DNA of 64,000 nucleotides from Mytilus californianus (GCF_021869535.1 NW_026262690.1:87713995-87777994); one strand, 5' to 3'; shown: positions 24,201-35,283, counted from the first letter of the stretch. Numbers and translations are program-made. The notes: a model not told the origin generated them from the sequence alone.

Positions 24201-27200
24201 CATACTTTTCTTTTCGTAACTGTTTCGTTTGTCCTTTGAAATCGCAAAATTTCATTGTCATCTTAGTATATATCTTTTTTAATTTCTATTTGAATACTTT
24301 TTTTTGTTAGTTCAGCGTTATAATTTTAAGCTGCATATGACCATATTATTCACATCATACCTTTCCAGAAACGGGTTTTTAATTTGCATCCTTCGACTCT
24401 ATCACAAATTTGGTTCCCTGAACACTTGCATTCTGAGCTACAACGAACCCCGTACTGTCCATTCGGACATTTATATGAACAGCTATTACCATATAGACCA
24501 GCTGGGCAGTCTGCAAAATAATAAAAAAAACAGATTTTTTTTTATAATTTAATTAAGTATTTAAAGTTATGGACATTCAAACATTAATGTATCAGATATC
24601 AATCCAACATCCGGAAATAAATATTGGAAATGAATTTTGAACTTCTAGGCCATGTCAATCTAATTTGTTGCACGTGATCTCGCTCTCTTCTATTTTTATA
24701 TCAAAATTTCGACATAAGTTGAATTCCGATTATTGCGAACCCAATGAAAGTTTTCCACAGTGCCATCTCTATCTTGACCAGGTATTTAAACTTTTGCAAG
24801 TTCACCTGTCCTATTGAATAAATACAATAGCTATTGTTCTCTGTGTAGTTTATTCTCTGGACCTTTAAATTTCTTCTAAGAGAAATCTATCATTCATTGA
24901 TTAAATTACCTGAGTAAAAAAAAATTCTTATATATAGACAAAAATACTGTTTTTATATTCATTAACTGCGTGTGATGATGTAGTTATTCAATATTAATAA
25001 TATATTTTCGCAATAATATTGAATAAATACATCATCACACGCAATTAATGAGTATAAAAAAAGTATTTTTGTTTATATATAAGAATTTTATTTTACTCAA
25101 GGTAATTTAATCAATGAATGATAGATTTCTCTTAGAAGAAATTTATTGCGAACCCAATGAAAGTTTTCCACAGTGCCATCTCTATCTTGACCAGGTATTT
25201 AAACTTTTGCAAGTTCACCTGTCCTTTTGAATAGATACAATAGCTATTGTTCTCTGTGTAGTTTATTCTCTGGGACCTTTAAATTTCTTCTAAGAGAAAT
25301 CTATCATTCATTGATTAAATTACCTGAGTAAAAAAAATTTCTTATGTATAGACAAAAATACTGTTTTTATACTCATTAACTGCATGTGATGATGTAGTTA
25401 TTCAATATTAATAATATATTTTCATTCAGTTTATTGCGAACCCAATGAAAGTTTTCCACAGTGCCATCTCTATCTTGACCAGGTATTTAAACTTTTGCAA
25501 GTTCACCTGTCCTATTGAATAAATACAATAGCTATTGTTCTCTGTGTAGTTTATTCTCTGGGACCTTTAAATTTCTTCTAAGAGAAATCTATCATTCATT
25601 GATTAAATTACCTGAGTAAAAAAATGATCTTATATGTAGACAAAAATACTTTTTTTATACTCATTAACTGTGTGTTATGATGTAGTTATTCAATATTATT
25701 GCGAATCCAATGAAAGTTTTCCACAGTGCCATCTCTATCTTGACCAGGTATTTAAACTTTTGCAAGTTCACCTGTCCTTTTGAATAAGTACAATAGCTAT
25801 TGTTCTCTGTGTAGTTTATTCTCTGGGACCTTTAAATTTCTTCTAAGAGAAATCTATCATTCATTGATTAAATTACCTGAGTATAAAAAAATTCTTATAT
25901 ATAGACAAAAATACTTTTTTTATACTCATTAATTGCGTGTGATGATGTATTTATTCAATATTAATAATATATTTTCATTTAGTTTAATATAAACATTGAT
26001 TCAATCATAAAAAGTTGATTTTTAACAAAAGTTTTATCAATGTTCCTATTGAAATTTGATTTTTTTTTGTCTAGTTATAGAATACATTTAAGAAGATCTT
26101 GATTTGAAGATCATAATTTTCAAGTTTTTATTCATGTCAAACAAATTTTTTAATGTTGAAAGTTTTGTCAAAAATCAACTTTTTATGATTGAATCAATGT
26201 TTATATTAAACTGAATGAAAATATATTATTAATATAACATAAATCAATGCTAACATGTTTAACCCAGCCACATTCTGTATGTATGTTCCTGTCCCAAGTC
26301 AGGAGTCTGTAATTCAGTGGTTGTCGTTTGTTTATGTGTTACATATTTGTTTTTCGTTCATCTTTTGTACATAAATTAGGCCGTTAGTTTTCTCGTTTGA
26401 ATTGTTTTACATTGTCATTTCAGGGCCTTTTATAGCTGACTGTGCGGTATGGGTTTTGCTCATTGTTGAAGGCCGTATGGTGACCTATAGTTGTTAATTT
26501 CTGTGTCATTTGGTCTCTTGTGGAGAGTTGTCTCATTGGCAATCATACCACACCTTCTTTTTTATATTTTATTAATGTTTCAACTTTGCATCACTGTTTA
26601 CATTCAACCGATTGAAAATATATTATCAATCTTGAATAAATATAACATCACATGCAGTTTTGAGTATAAAACATGTATTTTCCTCTATTTACAAGATTTT
26701 TTTATTACTCAGGTAAATTAATCAATGAGTGATAGATTTCTCTTAGAAGAAATTTAAAGGTCCCAGTGAAAAAACTACACAGAGAAAAATAGCTATTGTA
26801 TTTATTCAATAGGACAGGTGAACTTACAAAAGTTTAAATACCTGGTCAAGATAGAGATGGCACTGTGGAAAACTTTCATTGGGTTCGCAATAATAATATA
26901 TTTTCATTCAGTTTAATATAAACATTGATTCAATCATAAAAAGTTGATTTCTGACAAAACTTTCAACATTGTTCCTTTTAAAAAAAAAATTGTTTGACAT
27001 GAATAAGAACTTGAAAATAATGATGTTTCAAATTAAGATCTTCTTAAATGTATTCTATAACTAAACAAAAAAAAAATCAAATTTCAATAGGAACATTGAT
27101 AAAACTTTTGTTAGAAATTAACTTTTTATGATTGAATCCATGTTTATATTAAATTGAATGAAAATATATTATTAATATTGAATAAATACATCATCACATG

Positions 27201-30200
27201 CAATTAATGAGTATAAAAAAAGTATTTTTGTCTTCATTTAAGATCATTTTTTTACTCAGGTAATTTAATCAATGAATGATAGATTTCTCTTAGAAGAAAT
27301 TTAAAGGTCCCAGAGAATAAACTACACAGAGAACAATAGCTATTATATTTATTCAATAGGACAGGTGAACTTGCAAAAGTTTAAATACCTGGTCAAGATA
27401 GAGATGGCACTGTGGAAAACTTTCATTGGGTTCGCAATAATATAAACATTGATTCAATCATAAAAATTTGATTTCTGACAAAACTTTCAACATTGTTCCT
27501 TTTAAAAAAAAATTTGTTTGACATGAATAAGAACTTGAAAATAATGATGTTTCAAATTAAGATCTTCTATAACTAAACAAAAAAAAATCAAATTTCAATA
27601 GGAACATTGATAAAACTTTTGTTAGAAATCAACTTTTTATGATTGAATCAATGTTTATATTAAACTGAATGAAAATATATTATTAATATTGAATAAATAC
27701 ATCAGCACACGCAATTAATGAGTATAAAAAAAGTATTTTTGTCTGTATATAAGAATTTTTTTTTACACAGGTAATTTAATCAATGAATGATAGATTTCTC
27801 TTAGAAGAAATTTAAAGGTCCCAGTGAATAAACTACACAGAGAAAAATAGCTATTGTATTCATTCAATAAGACAGGTGAACTTGCAAAAGTTTAAATACC
27901 TGGTCAAGATAGAGATGGCACTGTGGAAAACTTTCATTGGGTTCGCAATAATTGACTATGTTTCTCTTCAACTTGCTTCACTCTTCCTAAAGACTTTACA
28001 AATTAAAAGTAATGACAAAAATTTATCTCAAGATAATGTCTTAATAAAATGCTCCGCGGGGCGCAGCTTGATACGACCACAGAGGTCGAACCCTGAACAG
28101 TCGGGTCAAGAATGGGCACTACATTCAATTAATTTATACAGAATAACAAACAAACCTATCACGAAGTTCTTCTTAAAATTTACCAAAAAAATGAAGAAAA
28201 AAAAACAATCTCCAAAATGTCATTCCCCATTAATGCAATGTTTTTAAAAAATCTATAAAACTTACTTTCAATTATTTTTCAAAATATCTAACATGTCTAA
28301 GAACTTAAAAATTTGAAATTGGACATTTGCCTATCAAGGTCTAATATCCAAAATCTATATACCTGGTTAGAATCAGCAACTAAAGAACCAAAAGAATTCA
28401 TATTTTTGATGAAATAAAACAAAGTTTAATGTTGGACCCTTTGGACCTCAATATAGACCAATTTGAAAACTGGGCCCAAAATCAAAAATCTAAATAGATG
28501 GTTAGATTCAGCATATCAAAGAACCCAAAAATTCATTTTTTTTATTCAAACAAGGTTTTATTTTGGAGACTTTGGACCTTAATATGGAACGATTTGAAAA
28601 TGGGACCCAAAATTAAAAATCTAAATACACGGCTAAACTCGGCATATCAAATACCCCAATAATACAATTTTTGATGAAATTAAACAAAGTTTAATCTTAG
28701 ATCCTTTGGAAATCAATGGGGACCAATTCAAAAATGGGGCCCAAAATCAAAAATCTAAATGCACGGTTAGATTCTGTATATTACAGAATCCCAAGTATTC
28801 AAGACTTTGAATTAAAGGGCCATAACCCAAAAATCAATTCCAACCTTCCTATTTCGGTATGGAATCTTGTGGAACAATTTCATAGAGATACATACTTTAC
28901 ATAGACTTATACTCAAGTTATTGTCTGGAAATCAGAGATCCTAATTCCTAAACGGTTTGGGCCATAACCCTCAAAATTAATCCCAACCTTCCTTTTGAGG
29001 TATGACACATTGTGGTACAATTTCATAGTGATCCATACACTTATACACAAGTCATTGACCTGAAACCAGAAACATGCTTGTTGTTGGCCCCTGTTTGGTC
29101 CCTAATTCCTAAACAATTAGGACAATAACCCCGTAATTAATCCCAACCTTCTTTTTGTGGTATGGAACCTTGTGGCACATTAAACGACCGCAAACAATTT
29201 GCGTCCGTATAAAAAGATCGTTGATCGAAATATTACAGATTTACTACACCAGGAATAAATTTCCAAAGCTGTATTTGGCCAAACTTTTTGGAATTTGGGG
29301 GCCTCAATGCTCTTTAACTTCGTACTTTATTTGGCCTTACAACTATTTTAATTCGAGCATCACTTATGAGTCTTTTGTAGATGAAACCAGCGTCTGGTGT
29401 ACAAAATATTTTAAGGACAAAATGGTGTGCTTTTTCAACTTTTGTGGATTGCAACAACTTCTAACTTCTGACAGTGAACATCAAAAGTTCAAAGGACATG
29501 AGTATGTAAAGTATGTTTCTTTTCGATAAAGGGGAGACATTTGATATTGTTCTTCCGTGAACTTTCGTGGTCTACAGAGCATTCTCTAGTGCGTGTGACT
29601 GAGCTAAAGATGTCATTCATATTGCAAATTAAAGATTAAAGCTTGGATTACAGATGCGACTGCAGTTCACTTCTGATAAATAAAATCTAACATATGTACC
29701 ATTAAAATTTCATTATCTTATTGCAGATCAGCACATGGAGATGTTTCTGATTGCAACCCTTGTTCCCAAAGAAAGATTGAATATTTTTTTAGTATCTGTT
29801 ACTGTTTGACAGATATTCCATTTGACCTATTCCATTTGATAGATATTACATTTGACCTATTCCATTTGATAGATATTACATTTGACCTATTCCATTTGAC
29901 CGATATTACATGTGACCTATTCCATTTGACCGATATTACATTTGACCTATTCCATTTGACAGATATTCCTTTTTAACTATTCCATTTGACAAATATTCTA
30001 TTTGACCTATTCAATTTGACAGATATTACATTTGACCTATTCCATTTGACCGATATAACATTTAACCAATTTCATTTGACAGATGTTACATTAAACCTAT
30101 TCCATTTGACCGATATTACATTTGACCTATTCCATTTGACAGATATTCCATTTGACAGATATTACATTTGACCTATTCCATTTGACCGATATTACATTTG

Positions 30201-33200
30201 ACCTATTCCATTTGACAGATATTCCATTTGACAGATATTGCATTTGACCTATTCCATTTGACAGATATTCCATTTGACAGATATTCCATTTGACAGATAT
30301 TACATTTGACCTATTCCATTTGACAGATATTCCTTTTTACCTATTCCATTTTACAGATATTACATTTGACCTATTTCATTTGACATATATTACATTTTGA
30401 CCTATTCCATTTGACAGATATTCCATTTGACAGAAATTACATTTGACCTATTCCATTTGACAGATATTACATTTGACAGATATTACATTTGAACTATTCC
30501 ATTTGACAGATATTCCTTTTTACCTATTCCATTTGACAGATATTACATTTGACCTATAATAATTCCATTTGACAGATATTCCTTTTTACCTATTCCATCT
30601 GACTTATGCCATTTGACAGATATTACATTCGACCGATTGCATTTGACAGCTATTAATTTTGACCTATTCCATTTGATATATTTCATTTGACCTATCCTAT
30701 TTGACATACATTCCATTTGAGCTATCCATTTGCTAGATATTCCATTTGACCTATTCTAATTGACAGATATATGTATACATTTGGCCCATTCGATTAGACA
30801 GATTTTCCATTTGACCCATTCTCTTTGTCAGATATTTCATTTGACAGATATAACATTTGACCTAATCCATTTGACTGATACTTCACTTGACCTATTCCAT
30901 TTGACAGACATCCCATTTAACATAGTCTATTTGACAGATTTATGTATACCATTTGGCCCATCCCATTTGACCTATTCTATTTGTCATAACTCCTATTTGA
31001 AAATCATTCCATATGACAGATGTTCCACTTGACAGATATTCCATTTGACAGATATCCCACTGACAGATATTTCATTTGACCTATTCCATCTGACAGACAT
31101 TTCACATAACAGATATTCCATTAGACAGATATTCCATTCGACAGAAATTTCACATGACAGATATTCCACTTGACTGATATTCCATTTGACAGAAATTCCA
31201 TACGAGATATATATCATTAGACATATATTCTATTTGGTCTATTTCCACTTAACAGATATTCCATTTGACAGAAACTCCACATGACATATATTCCATTAGA
31301 TAGATATTCCATTTGACTGATAATCGACCTGACAGATGTTCCACGTGACAGATACTCCATTAGACAGATATTCCACTTGACAGATATTCCAACTGTCTGA
31401 TATTCGACTTGAAATATATACAATTTGACTGATATTTGCTTTGACGTATATTCCATTCGACAGATATTTCATTTGAATGATATTCCATTTGACAGATATT
31501 CCACTGAACATGATTTAAAGTGGAATCTCTGTGAAGTTTTAATCAATAATAAACAATAAAAACTAGAACAACCTCACCACGAGAATGACTTTTTTTGTGT
31601 AACTGATAAAACAATAAAGTCTTGTTGATATTTTTTAGATGATGAACTTTCAAATTTATTTTCTTTCGTCATTAAATTGCGATCGTTTTCACGGTAGGCT
31701 ATAAAATATTTTTCTATTTTTTGGCTATAAATTAATTGACATCAATTTTCTTCTAATGAGCTCAATTTCATGGGACGCGATATAGCACATGTCAATCAAA
31801 TTATACTTTGATAATTAGTATTTAATGTGATGGAAATAGGATATATATATTATAAGCGTTTATTTTTACATGTTATTTCAATGTTATAAAGATTGTGAAT
31901 TAAATAGGGAACTGAGAAACAACTTTTTTGATAATTTGGAATTAAACTTTTCTGTTAAAGATTTGTCTGATGTAGAAATGTGAATTTTATACTCAATCTA
32001 TCAACACCATCACAAGTAAATCAAAAAGTCATTAGAACTGAGGACAGTGGACACTGGACTTTTTACTGTTATTAAATGGTTGTGTGATATATAAATAAGT
32101 CTAAATTGAAAACAACGTTCAAACCATATATATATATATATTCATAATTACTCTAAATATCAGCACAACAATGTTAAATCTGCAAATTTGCGTAAGCAAA
32201 TTTTTGTTCTTCCCTCGCCGAATATGTGAAGTTCAGTTATATTGTTTACTTATTTTGTATTTGTCACAAACTTGTTGTTTAAAGTTTACATGGCAATAAA
32301 TATACGAATTTGAATTTGAAAAAGTGTTTGAATATGAATTTATTATATCTTGTTTAGACTACCACCGAAATTCCGTGGTTAGAATATAAATGATGTATTA
32401 ACTAAATCAATATCAACTTTCTCTTTTGCTTTATGTAAAAGTAAATGACCAATAATGACGTAAACATATTCTGATATAAAGCAAAAGAGAAAGTTGATAT
32501 TAGATAATGCATCATTGTTCAAACCACGGAATTTCGGTGGTAGTCTTAAAAAGATATGATAATGAAATAACATGCAAAAATAAACGGTACGAAAATATAT
32601 GTGTATTTTCACTTGACATAAAAGATTTCATAATTAACTGATTTAAAACGCCAGTCATATATATGGGTCGACCAATATGATTCTTAGAATTACAATTCTT
32701 GGAATGACAAAGAATTTTTTCAGACGAATTATTTCCCTTTTACTTATTGTATTGCTATATATATCATTGATCAAAGACGAACTGTATGGCATTGCACATT
32801 TGAATGGACGCAAAACAAATATTAAATAGACGTGGCCTAATTATAAAAGGGATGCACCACAATCTATGTCTCTACGTGACATAAACAGATCAAAATTCCC
32901 GAACCTTCACATCTGGATCGATCTTGTGATAATATAAATCCATAACAACATTCTATCCTGAAAAAAAAATGTAACTGATCAATAATGACGTAATAATCAT
33001 GGTAAAAGAGTAATTATAAATTGAAAGATAAAGTAAACATTAGTTAACACATCATCTTATATATACTAACCACGGTATTTCTATGGTAGTCTAATAAAAG
33101 AAACAGTAATGAAATAACGTGTATAATATCCGCCTGTATTCGTTAAAAAATTTTTTTTTCATGCCACGTCCATATAAAAAAAATAACATACCCTGTGTCA

Positions 33201-33301
33201 GATTTACAGGCATTCTTGTCTTTTGTAGATAACTGATGAGAACCTTTTACATTTCCGTATATAAAGAGTAAAATGAAGATGTGTCCATACTGTATACCCA
33301 T
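14817..33301 (-). CDS. Gene A: single-EGF-module type I membrane protein, MEGF/Draper-like, 5 exons, 287 aa
   Basis: Exons 33301-33192, 32957-32905, 24510-24361, 15947-15846 and 15265-14817 total 864 bases in one open frame. Splice phases match at every junction (2,1,1,1). Residues 1-20 are a signal peptide (ATG preceded in frame by TAA). Residues 28-97 hold 12 cysteines: an ACK...ECC...RCEDC lead-in, then one EGF/laminin-type module (CPAGLYGNSC, CPNGQYGVRC, CKCSG). Residues 105-160 are a Ser/Thr/charged stalk, about 165-184 the membrane helix, followed by KR and a 100-residue tail with many tyrosines. YNIL and YHEL, nine residues apart (Y269, Y282), resemble an ITAM; YDEI lies near the membrane. 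The architecture is that of a short member of the MEGF10/CED-1/SCARF-like group. Function as a receptor is inferred. Introns 3 and 4 have been enlarged by insertions. No transcript evidence exists here. Confidence 0.82.
15846..15947 (-). CDS. Gene A exon 4: extracellular stalk
   Basis: 102 bases, phase 1 on both sides. It encodes LVTNGEGKEKSTRYSTEI then QPTRRPSTSIEEGTS, with no cysteine. The acceptor TTTTTAAAAAG is weak, but the same sequence, length and phase occur in gene B. Confidence 0.72.
16180..16620. repeat. Array of ATCCTATAGGAT-like palindromes
   Basis: Some 20 or more variants of ATCCTATAGGAT (also ATCCTACAGGAT, ATCCTTTAGGAA) lie at intervals of about 15-30 bases. A shorter stretch of the same motif lies at 23145-23235 in the right arm. 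The interval between motifs varies, so it is not a simple tandem repeat. Confidence 0.75.
17320..17590. repeat. Cluster of poly-C/poly-A tracts
   Basis: Four or more runs of 7-13 C separated by A- or T-rich stretches. A near-duplicate cluster lies at 22255-22425, in the next family F segment. Confidence 0.8.
18637..18668 (+). repeat. (GAC)n microsatellite in family F
   Basis: About ten GAC repeats after TGTGTCTTCG. The same TCTTCGGACGAC context precedes (GAC)n at 21517, 23033 and 45868, so the microsatellite is part of the element. Confidence 0.85.
19050..19740. repeat. Tandem duplications inside family F region
   Basis: AGCCCATTTAAATACATCAT then AAAATGACA...CATGGCTAAAAATAAAC occurs three times (about 19070, 19205 and 19470). 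GTTATTGGCAAATTTCCA also recurs. Non-coding. Confidence 0.7.
22001..23106 (+). repeat. Family F copy, short form
   Basis: The head TAAATTGCTTCGCCGAGGGC then AGCTGGATACGACCGCAG lies near 22001-22035. The tail (GAC)n, ATACGACCGCAAAATTTTTT and GCGGCCGTATAAAA ends near 23106. It contains the C-run cluster and two unit-2 copies. Head and tail orientation match the other copies. Confidence 0.75.
23697..24008 (-). repeat. Family A, full-length reverse copy inserted in unit A
   Basis: Runs from AAAATAAGGAGATGTGGTAT through GAGACAACTACCCACCAAAG, ACAACCACTCAACTACAGGC and TCCTGACTTGAGACAGGC to TTTGGCGGGGTTA. In unit B the flanks join directly (AGTTCAATAAACACATTTTA near 50863), so this copy inserted after the duplication. 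Confidence 0.82.
24361..24510 (-). CDS. Gene A exon 3: EGF-like module
   Basis: 150 bases between ATTATTTTGCAG and GTATGATG, symmetric phase 1. It has eight cysteines: CPAGLYGNSC, YKCPNGQYGVRC, SECKCSG, QICD and GCK. The GxYGxxC spacing is diagnostic of MEGF/scavenger-receptor-type EGF repeats. Confidence 0.87.
24733..27948. mobile_element. 3.2 kb TA-flanked element with multiple inverted arms in intron 3 of gene A
   Basis: The left end TTGCGAACCCAATGAAAG (24733) and right end CTTTCATTGGGTTCGCAA (27948) are perfect complements, each flanked by TA. Unit B has the empty site CTTAATTGAC (51549 on). Inside, the same arm of about 280 bases recurs forward at 24733, 25146, 25435 and 25698 and reversed to end near 26890, 27436 and 27948. 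Palindromic spacers carry AAAAGTTGATTT. TA duplication and TIRs fit Tc1/mariner-type MITEs nested or rearranged together. No transposase frame is seen. Confidence 0.85.
26238..26570 (+). repeat. Family A, full-length copy nested in the TA element
   Basis: Starts near GTTTAACCCAGCCACATTC and runs through GTCCCAAGTCAGGAGTCTGT, GGTATGGGTTTTGCTCATTG and GAGAGTTGTCTCATTGGCAA to CACACCTTCTTTTTTA. It interrupts one arm of the host element, so it is younger than it. Confidence 0.8.
28045..29212 (+). repeat. Family F copy inserted in unit A
   Basis: The head TAAAATGCTCCGCGGGGCGC then AGCTTGATACGACCACAG and the tail AACGACCGCAAACAATTTGC then GTCCGTATAA bound it. Unit B reads straight through at ATGTCTTAAAAAGATCG (51657 on), an empty site. 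The (GAC)n block is missing from this copy. Confidence 0.8.
29213..29420 (+). repeat. Dispersed repeat family D (unit A copy)
   Basis: GATCGAAATATTACAGATTT, ACTACACCAGGAATAAATTT, CCTCAATGCTCTTTAACTTC and GAGTCTTTTGTAGATGAAAC form a series common in mussel DNA. The same element sits at the equivalent place in unit B (51665), so it predates the duplication. Confidence 0.75.
29805..31510. repeat. Satellite array, 30-base higher unit of 16+14 bases (unit A)
   Basis: Built from CATTTGACAGATATTC (16) and CATTTGACCTATTC (14). The left half alternates the two; the right half (from about 31020) is mostly the 16-mer with more divergence. It lies in intron 2 of gene A. The long open frames read from it on both strands reflect unit lengths and are not genes. 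Confidence 0.9.
31880..32634. other. Unit A-specific stretch with an inverted-repeat element
   Basis: Unit B lacks about 750 bases here. It includes a (TA)n tract near 32130 and the inverted repeat at 32355-32560. No exon is seen. Confidence 0.5.
32355..32560. repeat. Inverted-repeat element with ACTACCACCGAAATTCCGTG ends
   Basis: The left arm AGACTACCACCGAAATTCCG then TGGTT is answered by AACCACGGAATTTCGGTGGT then AGTCT. Inner arms ATCAACTTTCTCTTTTGCTT and AAGCAAAAGAGAAAGTTGAT also pair. The right half resembles intron 1 of gene A at about 32985-33110 (CAATAATGACGTAA, AACCACGGTATTTCTATGGT). Confidence 0.75.
32905..32957 (-). CDS. Gene A exon 2: cysteine-rich lead-in
   Basis: 53 bases after TTTTTTTTCAG. 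Its first G completes a Gly codon, then it encodes IECCYGFILSQDRSRCE plus one base. The donor is GTTCGG, non-optimal but identical in gene B. ECCxG followed by CxxC is the usual lead-in of bivalve MEGF-like proteins. Confidence 0.72.
33192..33301 (-). CDS. Gene A exon 1: signal peptide and N-terminus
   Basis: 36 codons plus two bases. MGIQYGH followed by IFILLFIYG gives a signal peptide; the mature start is near GSHQLST. An in-frame TAA lies three codons before ATG. The donor is GGGTATGT. Compared with gene B, the codons after the signal differ mostly at third positions (GCC/GCT, TGT/TGC, TCT/TCG, GAC/GAT), as expected of coding sequence. Confidence 0.78.
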
Positions 33302-35283
33302 ACTCTTTTCTTAAACTGCTGATTAATATCACTTCCGTGTATCAGACACATCGATCGGTCATATCTCTGGAATTTCTGGTAAATCGAAAGTAAAAAATTA
33401 TTTTTACATACATGTATTTGAAATGAATGCTCAGAAAGGAATATATATATTATACCGTTGAAATTTACTAAGTTTAAAATTGTTAAACTTCCTGGTATAC
33501 TTGAGATCACTTGAAGTTGCGGATACTATCATAAAAAAAAATACTTCAAACATTTTATAATTGATTGTCTTACAGGAAGAGGGAACCAATATTGGTATTT
33601 TAAAACTCATGAAATGTGATTTTCTTCATTTAATCAGAACTAAGAATAAAATAAATTGCACGATTTGTTATTTCCCCTTCTAAATATATATAACGATTTT
33701 TTAGTTAAAAAAACACACAATCTATTTCCGCGCGTAACCTTAGTCATTAACTAAATATAGAACACTGAATCAGATGTAATTTGCAATGTTTTGATAAATT
33801 CTTTTTGTAAGCCAAAGTTGTGTTCATCTTTGATTTGAGCCCAAAGGCTTTTAGGTTTTGAAACTATGAAAAAAAGTCTTTCCGAAAATCTTTTTAAAAT
33901 AAAAAATATAGAGAACAATGAATTTCCTAAATCAATATGGTTCAAATAAAAACATTCAGTACTAATAAAAGTAACTTGCTAAATAAATTTTTTGGATGAA
34001 AATAATTAAACATTTCAAAGAGAATTTAGAATGTTTTGTTGCTTTTTTTTTATATATTTTATTAGTGTTTTTCCATGTTTGGTTCCTTGCTGCCTGAATC
34101 AACTTGACAGAAATAAATATATATATATATGACACGTTCTTATTTGTTAACAAACTTATGTTTCACTATGCAAATTGATGTTGCTTCATACGTTCGTATT
34201 CCACGTTGTTTGCCTTTTCTTTTTTTTAAATACGAATGAAAGAACCAATACAGATGGTTTTAATGTCGTTGGGTTAATGTCCGATTTTATTCATATTAAA
34301 CTTTAATTATTATAATTGATAATGATAAAACTAGTCGTTGATGTTTATTTGGTCATCATTTTCTAGCTGCAAAATTACCTTTTATCATTATAGATTCCGT
34401 AATGCTTTCAAACGAGTTCGTCAAAACATTGCAATTTGTTAACCACGTCCTTAACAATGCAAATTCAGCCAATGACGTATTGGTATTTCCACTTTGGTAT
34501 TCAAACAATGAAATTACTCATATAGTTCTTTAGATTCTGAAACAGCGAATTCGGTTGCTTTACAGGGTGATTTACATGTGTATATTGGTGTTACAACTCG
34601 GTCCACTCATTCAGAAACTGACAAAAGTCTGAAGGTAACTAAATTGCTGCATAAGAAAAAATCATTCTATGATATCAAATTATTCCTGGTATTTCTAAAG
34701 TTAGGGGTATTCAGTGTTTTGTTTTAACTCCTCCCATAGGTATCGCATGGCGTCATGAGATGAATGATAATTGTTATGTAATAAAGGATATTCGAAATAG
34801 ACAAATATAAAGTTTTAGTTGTAATAAATACAAGAGCCACCTGATGACTTTTTGTGACCCTTTTTCTATCAATCCAGTGATATAAGATATGAAAGATACA
34901 AATTGAAGAAAGAAGATATAGATCACCATATTTCTACTTTAAAAGAATACAATCGGAATGTTTGCATTACACCGTTTATTTGAAATAACGGAAATAATTT
35001 TTTTTAAATACTGATCGCGCAATCTGATAGAGTCATTTCATGTCCAGACATATCATTTACAAAATTTTAATGAAAAATAATAAACAAATGGTGGTATACA
35101 TTTATTCATCTCGATTGCTTAATTAAACGGTCACACTTCACTAGAGTTGAACGTATTTAATCGATTTAAATGAAAAATAGTACAGACATATGAATATAAC
35201 CATACGCCATAGTGTCCTGTAAATTCTTTAGATTCACCCTATGTTCACTGACGAAGACATAACGTCTGTGAATATGGGACACC

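Larger units (their letters stand above)
10730..33510. repeat. Segmental duplication unit A (contains gene A)
   Basis: Collinear with unit B at about 36785-56475. Matching blocks are 10730-11180 with 36785-37440; 12330-16050 with 46480-49930; 23430-24730 with 50405-51550; 29213-31880 with 51660-55540; and 32635-33510 with 55585-56475. All five exons of gene A fall in these blocks. Unmatched stretches are mainly recognisable insertions. Block edges were placed by eye. Confidence 0.88.

Noticed and set aside
28045..29212. Calling family F a Helitron
   Set aside because: The tail hairpin and lack of a clear duplication are suggestive, but the ends are not TC and CTRR and no Rep/helicase is seen, so the class is left open.
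29986..31511. Long open frames on both strands over the satellite (for example LTDITFDLFHLTD-like repeats, WNICQVEYLS-like repeats)
   Set aside because: The frames come from a 30-base repeat lacking stops in some phases; they exist on both strands, decay at random positions and have no start or splice context. The same applies to 52270-54685.
33247..33510. 87-codon minus frame overlapping gene A exon 1
   Set aside because: It is in a different frame from the exon supported by comparison with gene B, and the frame is not conserved there.
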